Source of the DNA: Pseudomonas ovata
GTDB lineage: Bacteria; Pseudomonadota; Gammaproteobacteria; Pseudomonadales; Pseudomonadaceae
NCBI RefSeq assembly: GCF_003131185.1
Contig: NZ_QFFU01000001.1
Location: 496,001-560,000 of the forward strand
Length of the DNA: 64,000 nt
Reading direction: 5' to 3'
The position numbers and the translations under genes were made by a program. Every line of letters begins with the position of its first letter. Positions within the stretch are counted from its first letter, which is position 1. Below, in pieces: positions 60,141 to 64,000 of the stretch. The notes below the pieces were generated by a model. It had not been told where the DNA came from, did not search any database, and worked only from the letters and a program-made list of their open reading frames with translations.

Positions 60141-60727
60141 GCGCGGATCGCTCCAATCGCCAGGTCAACCAGATCGTCAGCGGTACGGCCGTTAGTGACC
60201 TGACCGACTGCGGTGAAATCCCAGCCGGTGGCTGTGCGCGACAGGTAGGACATGACGACGCCGGTATGCTGGCCTTTTTCCGACAGGTCGAAGCGGCCCA
60301 GCTCGTTGCGGGTGGCGTTGTCGACAATGCGGCAGTAGGCGTTGGCGACTTTCTCGAAGGTCTGGCCGGTGAACGAGTTGACGGTGAACACCAGGTATTT
60401 CACGGTGCCCGGCAGACGCTCCAGGTCGACGCTGATGTTTTCGTCGTCGCCTGCACCTTCGCCGGTGCGGTTGTCACCGGAGTGCTGGATGGCGCCGTCA
60501 CGCGATTGCAACTGGCGGAACCAGACCAGGTCCAGTGGTTTCTTGTCGGCATCCAGAACGATGCACGAAGCGTCCAGGTCGATCTCGCCGCCACCGCCGA
60601 GCAGCTTGCCGAAGAAGCCACTGGCTTTTTCCGGATCCCAGCCCAGGCCCATGCTGACTTTCTTCAGGCCCGTGCCCGCGGTTTTTTCCAGCGAGATCGT
60701 CTGATTCTTTGCCAATGTGAGTGCCAT
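60137..60727 (-). CDS. terZ: TerZ, TerD-family protein
   Basis: TerD-fold protein of 196 residues. It has LGWDPEKASGFFGKLLGGGG with the glycine-rich insertion typical of TerZ, then EIDLDASCIVLD, and HSGDNRTGEGAGDDENI. The C-terminal TerD helix reads KGQHTGVVMSYLSR in place of EDASTETAM. First ter gene of the row; GGGAGC lies six bases before the ATG, and a 45-base gap separates it from the HAD gene, so transcription probably reads through from upstream. Confidence 0.92.
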   Translation of the reverse strand: MALTLAKNQTISLEKTAGTGLKKVSMGLGWDPEKASGFFGKLLGGGGEIDLDASCIVLDADKKPLDLVWFRQLQSRDGAIQHSGDNRTGEGAGDDENISVDLERLPGTVKYLVFTVNSFTGQTFEKVANAYCRIVDNATRNELGRFDLSEKGQHTGVVMSYLSRTATGWDFTAVGQVTNGRTADDLVDLAIGAIRA

Positions 60728-60772
60728 GTTTTCGCTCCCTGTGTACGGTCATCGGATAAAAGCGTGACAGCG

Positions 60773-61477
60773 TTACCGCGATGGCTCGTCAGCGCCATCA
60801 CGATTGTGTAACTTGGCGTTAACAGGCCCTTTGTAGCGGCCCCGTCGCCAGGACGGATGAAAGTGTCGCCAGTGGGCATCCTGGGCAGCCGCGAGCAACT
60901 CATGGTCGCCGCTGGTGTCGCCCCAGGCGCGTACGCGGAACTGATTCAAGGGGCCGTAGACGCCTTCAAGACGGGCCACCTTGGAGTCGCGGCGACAGTT
61001 GCTGCCTTCGATCAGGCCGGTCAGCCTGCCGTCGATGATTTCCAGATTGGTGCCGATCAGTTCGACTTTCAAGCGGTTGGCAAAGGGTTGCAGGACGATT
61101 TCCGGCGAGGCTGAGCACAGCGTCACAATTGCGCCCTTGTCGATCTCGGCGGCCACCGACTCCAGCGCGGCCGGACGCATCAGGCGATCCCACCAGGCTT
61201 CGCAGAAAGCTTCGGCCTGTTCTTGCACCCATTGCACTTCAACACCGCTCAAAAAGGCCTTGATCAGGCGGGCCTTGAGCTCGTCACGGCTGACGCGCCT
61301 GGCCAGGAAGCCCAGGCTGGGCAGGACCATGCGCGCCATGCGCCGGGAAAAGGTGCGCTGGCCGAAGGCAAATTTCAGAAAGGGAACGAAGCTGTCGTGC
61401 CGGGTCAGCGTGCCGTCGAAATCGAACACGGCCAGCAGACGCTCTTGCACCTCAACTTCCAGATCGGGCTCTATCAT
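60773..61477 (-). CDS. HAD-IB family phosphatase
   Basis: HAD hydrolase of 234 residues, phosphoserine-phosphatase-like (class IB). The nucleophile motif is FDFDGTLTRHDS with Asp19 and Asp21, motif II is in LCSASPEIV, and motif III/IV is WGDTSGDHELL. The substrate is unknown. In Ter-linked biosynthetic clusters of this type a HAD phosphatase is predicted to dephosphorylate a nucleotide-like intermediate. It starts at the end of the lyase gene (ATG 61475-61477, lyase stop 61478-61480). Confidence 0.87.
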   Translation of the reverse strand: MIEPDLEVEVQERLLAVFDFDGTLTRHDSFVPFLKFAFGQRTFSRRMARMVLPSLGFLARRVSRDELKARLIKAFLSGVEVQWVQEQAEAFCEAWWDRLMRPAALESVAAEIDKGAIVTLCSASPEIVLQPFANRLKVELIGTNLEIIDGRLTGLIEGSNCRRDSKVARLEGVYGPLNQFRVRAWGDTSGDHELLAAAQDAHWRHFHPSWRRGRYKGPVNAKLHNRDGADEPSR

Positions 61478-62428
61478 TTAACTGACTGCCTCCGCGAGTC
61501 GAATGCTGGCATCCACGATCGGAGCACAGGCCGGCAGTACGCCATGCCACTTGGCGCGCTCCAGGATGTGGGTTGCCCATTTGTAGTGTGTGGCCGGCTC
61601 GCACATCGCGTCGTTGTACTTGAACACCGCGGCGGCCGCAGAGTTCAATATCATCCGTGCAGAATTCATGTCGTCAAGGCTGACGCGCAAGGCGTTCTGG
61701 ATGATCGTGATCTGCGACGGATGAATGGCGGTCTTGCCCACCAGCCCGTGCGAGATGTCCAGCGCCAGCTCCTGATCGAGGATTTGCGGCGTGGCCAGTT
61801 GCTCGAACACCGGCGCGGTCAGGGCAAATCCCTGCGACCCCATGACCCCGGCCAGCATCGGAATCACGTAGCCCATGGGCGTGCCATACAGGGTCATGGC
61901 CGGGTTGCGGCGCAGACCCAGGCAGCCCATCAGGTCGTTGCCGCCAATGCGCAAGGCAATGATGCGCTGATCCAGGGTGGCCTTGAGTGCCTGGCCCAGT
62001 TCGACCATCGCCACCGGATTGAACACCTCCGGCGTCTCCAGGGTCGGCATCAGGGCCAGCGCCGGGTTGGTGACCGCCTGCTCCCAGCGCCTGATATTGC
62101 CCAGTGACAGCTTGGGCACGACGAAACCGTCCACATGTTTCATCAATGGCCAGTCATTGAGCACTTGAGCCATGTATTCGTCGCGCGGACGCACAAATAG
62201 CAACGGGCCACCCTCGGGGCGCCCGCCATAGGCATCGATGCGCAGCAACACCTCGCGCAGATTGGCCAGCGCGGTGTCGACATCGACCGGCGCCACGGCA
62301 TCTTCCAGGCACACCACCAGCGAGCGCAGTTCGGGAATTCGCTGGGCGACCACCACTTCAAGGATGTCATCCCGGGTGGCCGGCATGTACAGGGTGGCCC
62401 CCAATGCGTAAGGCGAGAAAAGTGCCAT
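61478..62428 (-). CDS. HpcH/HpaI aldolase / citrate lyase family protein
   Basis: TIM-barrel C-C lyase of 316 residues, CitE-like. Metal and substrate motifs are seen: LRSLVVCLEDAVAP with the acidic pair, LFVRPRDEY with the Arg, VPKLSLGN, LMPTLETPEV with its Glu ligand, RIGGNDLMG, and GKTAIHPSQI. Clusters of this kind are known beside Ter genes, where it is predicted to act on a small metabolite; the true substrate is unknown. Its start shares one base with the stop of the upstream PRTase gene. Confidence 0.87.
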   Translation of the reverse strand: MALFSPYALGATLYMPATRDDILEVVVAQRIPELRSLVVCLEDAVAPVDVDTALANLREVLLRIDAYGGRPEGGPLLFVRPRDEYMAQVLNDWPLMKHVDGFVVPKLSLGNIRRWEQAVTNPALALMPTLETPEVFNPVAMVELGQALKATLDQRIIALRIGGNDLMGCLGLRRNPAMTLYGTPMGYVIPMLAGVMGSQGFALTAPVFEQLATPQILDQELALDISHGLVGKTAIHPSQITIIQNALRVSLDDMNSARMILNSAAAAVFKYNDAMCEPATHYKWATHILERAKWHGVLPACAPIVDASIRLAEAVS

Positions 62429-63537
62429 CAGCCAAGGCTCCGAATAATGGTTGCCGCCCGATAGGGGCCAAGAGCGGCGCCGGCCTGTTCAACGGGCACG
62501 CCCGCTTGTTCGGTCAGGTGCAGAAGCAATTGTACGTCGCTGTCACGGATGTCGCGTACCAGCACATGCTCGGGCACCCGGCGCATCACCGCGCGGGTCG
62601 CCTCGGCGATGCCGGGCTTGATGCGGTTGGGGTTGTTGACCTCGAACCGCGCCGCCAGCCCGTCGATGGCCTGCCCTGCCGCCGCCTGCAAGGCCAGGCG
62701 TTGCGCAACGGTCCAGGGTTCGACAGCGCAGGCGTCGGTCAGTTGCCGACGCAGGCCGTCGACCTGTTCGATGAACGCCTGGGTCATGTCGAAGGGCTGC
62801 AGGTGGTCGTAGACCACGCATCCATGCAGGCCGCCGTCGGCCGGCCAGATGGAACGCGAGACCAGGCCTGAAACCGTGGCCCCCAGGATACCCGAAGGAA
62901 TCACCCAGTCCTCGGCCGAGGCCGCCAGCCATGCCCGGCCGCAGGGGTCGGCCAGCACCACCAGCCGCGGCTGCTCGGGAAAGCGTGCATCACCGGCCAG
63001 GCTGCGGCTGATTTCGCCACTGATGGCGCCCTTGCCGGTCCAGCCATCGACAAACACGATGGCCTGCGCACCATGGGCCTGAATGATTGCCTCCAGCGCG
63101 GTGCGGTCGATGCCGCGATCACGCACGATACTGATGCCGTAGTGATGCGCTTCACGGCCCAGGTCACGCAGGGCCCGGCGCAGCAACACGCCCAGCGGCA
63201 GGCCGGCGCGCACGAACGACACCAGGACGATCTCGGGGCCGTTGCACTGGCGGTCCAGGGCCTGGGCCATCGCCAGCACGTCGCCGGCCATGCGGGTGCC
63301 GTTCTGGGCCAGTGCGCGTTCGAACAGGTCCTGATGCACGGGGTCAGGTGCATGCTCCAGGCTGATCATTTCCGAGTAGTGCTTTTGCCGCGTCTGGATC
63401 AAGCGTTCCTTTTCCAGGACATCGGTGACGTCGATCTCGACACTGCGCAGCAGAAAATGCACGTCATCAGGGCGATAACTGCCGCTGCCGACCGTGGTCA
63501 GGCCGTGCACCGTGCCCTGCTGCACCACGCTACTCAC
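62428..63537 (-). CDS. Phosphoribosyltransferase-like / StiP family protein
   Basis: Protein of 369 residues. An N-terminal PRTase-like half (about 60-230) has VSFVRAGLPLGVLL, an unusual PRPP-loop stretch VFVDGWTGKGAI (161-172), and DPCGRAW. The C-terminal half (about 240-369) is the conserved TRSP/PELOTA-type region with a late LLHLTEQAGVPVEQA. Databases label this family cysteine protease StiP, but the sequence reads as a PRTase; a Cys protease role is not supported by what I see. It overlaps the partial HAD gene by eight bases and the lyase by one. Confidence 0.82.
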   Translation of the reverse strand: MSSVVQQGTVHGLTTVGSGSYRPDDVHFLLRSVEIDVTDVLEKERLIQTRQKHYSEMISLEHAPDPVHQDLFERALAQNGTRMAGDVLAMAQALDRQCNGPEIVLVSFVRAGLPLGVLLRRALRDLGREAHHYGISIVRDRGIDRTALEAIIQAHGAQAIVFVDGWTGKGAISGEISRSLAGDARFPEQPRLVVLADPCGRAWLAASAEDWVIPSGILGATVSGLVSRSIWPADGGLHGCVVYDHLQPFDMTQAFIEQVDGLRRQLTDACAVEPWTVAQRLALQAAAGQAIDGLAARFEVNNPNRIKPGIAEATRAVMRRVPEHVLVRDIRDSDVQLLLHLTEQAGVPVEQAGAALGPYRAATIIRSLG

Positions 63538-64000
63538 CGGCGTGCTCCTGGACCAGGCGCGCCAGCTGGCTGCGCGCAGGGGTTGCCCACCAGTGGCAAT
63601 CGTTCATGAAACCCAGGTCGGTGATGCTGTCGCCAAAGCCCAGCACCGGGCGCTCGCCATTCACCGCGCGGTCGCGGCGCAGCCACTCCTGCACCGCATG
63701 GCGCTTGGCCAGGCCTTCAGGCAGAAAGGCCAGGTTATTGCCGTTGCCATGAATGTGCAGCCCCTCCAGCAGCCCGCGGGCCTGCACTTCGGCCAACACC
63801 CGGTCCAGCACGCTGTCGTCGCTTTCGTTGTGCTTGGTCACCACGTAGTGGAACAGCCGGGCCTCTTCGACCACCCAGCCACGCAACGAGATGCCCATCT
63901 CCTGACCGATGGCCAGGGTGGCGGCGCTCAGCTCGTGCAGGCGAGCCTGATAAGGTGCCAGGGTGTCCTGCATCTGCGCGTGCCAGTCCTGGTCGAGCTT
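63530..64000 (-). CDS. HAD family hydrolase, 5' end cut by window
   Basis: C-terminal 156 residues of a HAD phosphatase; the frame is open through the window edge, so the gene begins to the right. Motif IV is clear, FGDSITDLGFMND, and matches Cof/sucrose-phosphatase-type HADs. The N-terminal nucleophile motif lies outside. It overlaps the StiP-like gene by eight bases. With the HAD at 60773 it gives the cluster two phosphatases. Confidence 0.8.
   Translation of the reverse strand, partial: KLDQDWHAQMQDTLAPYQARLHELSAATLAIGQEMGISLRGWVVEEARLFHYVVTKHNESDDSVLDRVLAEVQARGLLEGLHIHGNGNNLAFLPEGLAKRHAVQEWLRRDRAVNGERPVLGFGDSITDLGFMNDCHWWATPARSQLARLVQEHAGE

Overview
The window is chromosomal DNA of a Pseudomonas, GC-rich (around 60% by eye). 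The evidence is gene order and family: algW, hisCDG, murA, mla, kds/lpt, rpoN-hpf-ptsN-rapZ-ptsO, the iron-regulated fagA-fumC-orfX-sodA operon, pmbA/tldD, yhdP-rng-maf-mreDCB and gatCAB stand in the same order as I remember from the P. aeruginosa algW-gatB block. The fru, tatD, ampDE and nadC genes that follow, and the REP sequence type (core GTAGGAGCGCGCTTGCCCGC), point to the fluorescens/putida/syringae side of the genus. I cannot name the species.

Layout. 1-46: 5' end of a nif3-like gene on the minus strand. 47-2451: periplasmic protease AlgW, then hisC. 2453-6235 (minus): hisD, hisG, murA, ibaG. 6338-9390 (minus): mlaFEDCB, the transporter that keeps outer-membrane lipids asymmetric, closed by its own terminator. 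9690-13043 (plus): kdsD-kdsC-lptC-lptA-lptB, for Kdo synthesis and LPS export. 13203-16764 (plus): rpoN-hpf-ptsN-rapZ-ptsO, sigma-54 with the nitrogen-related PTS. 16831-19892 (minus): a 57-residue membrane protein, then sodA-orfX-fumC-fagA behind a Fur box. 20025-20275: a REP pair with an internally amplified core. 20287-32368: TldE/TldD, DarP, a nitrilase, YhdP, RNase G, Maf and MreD/C, and mreB to 33580. 33797-37009: gatCAB. 37063-39903: four accessory genes (RlpA-like lipoprotein, Na+/Ca2+-exchanger-like protein, carboxymuconolactone-decarboxylase-like protein, AEC transporter). 40231-47108: fructose PTS operon fruBKA with divergent fruR and a Cra/FruR operator. 47110-49296: tatD, ampE, ampD. 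49401-50261: a tandem array of four REP pairs that has copied the 3' end of the next gene. 50258-53655: DUF1631 gene and nadC.

53692 to the end is the accessory part of most interest: a tellurium-resistance-type (Ter) locus. On the plus strand are an AIM24/GYF_2 protein and a TerD-vWA protein. Convergent to them on the minus strand is a long operon that enters from beyond the right edge: HAD phosphatase (partial), PRTase/StiP-like protein, HpcH/CitE-like lyase, second HAD phosphatase, terZ, terA, terB, terC, terD, terE. In comparative-genomics literature this biosynthetic quartet beside Ter proteins is predicted to make a nucleoside-like metabolite; neither product nor trigger is known to me. 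It is the best candidate for a little-described system here.

Other points of note: mreC has no usual start codon and appears to start at ATT behind an ideal ribosome binding site; the DUF1631 gene takes its stop codon from a REP element; and the four REP pairs of the array alternate in orientation.
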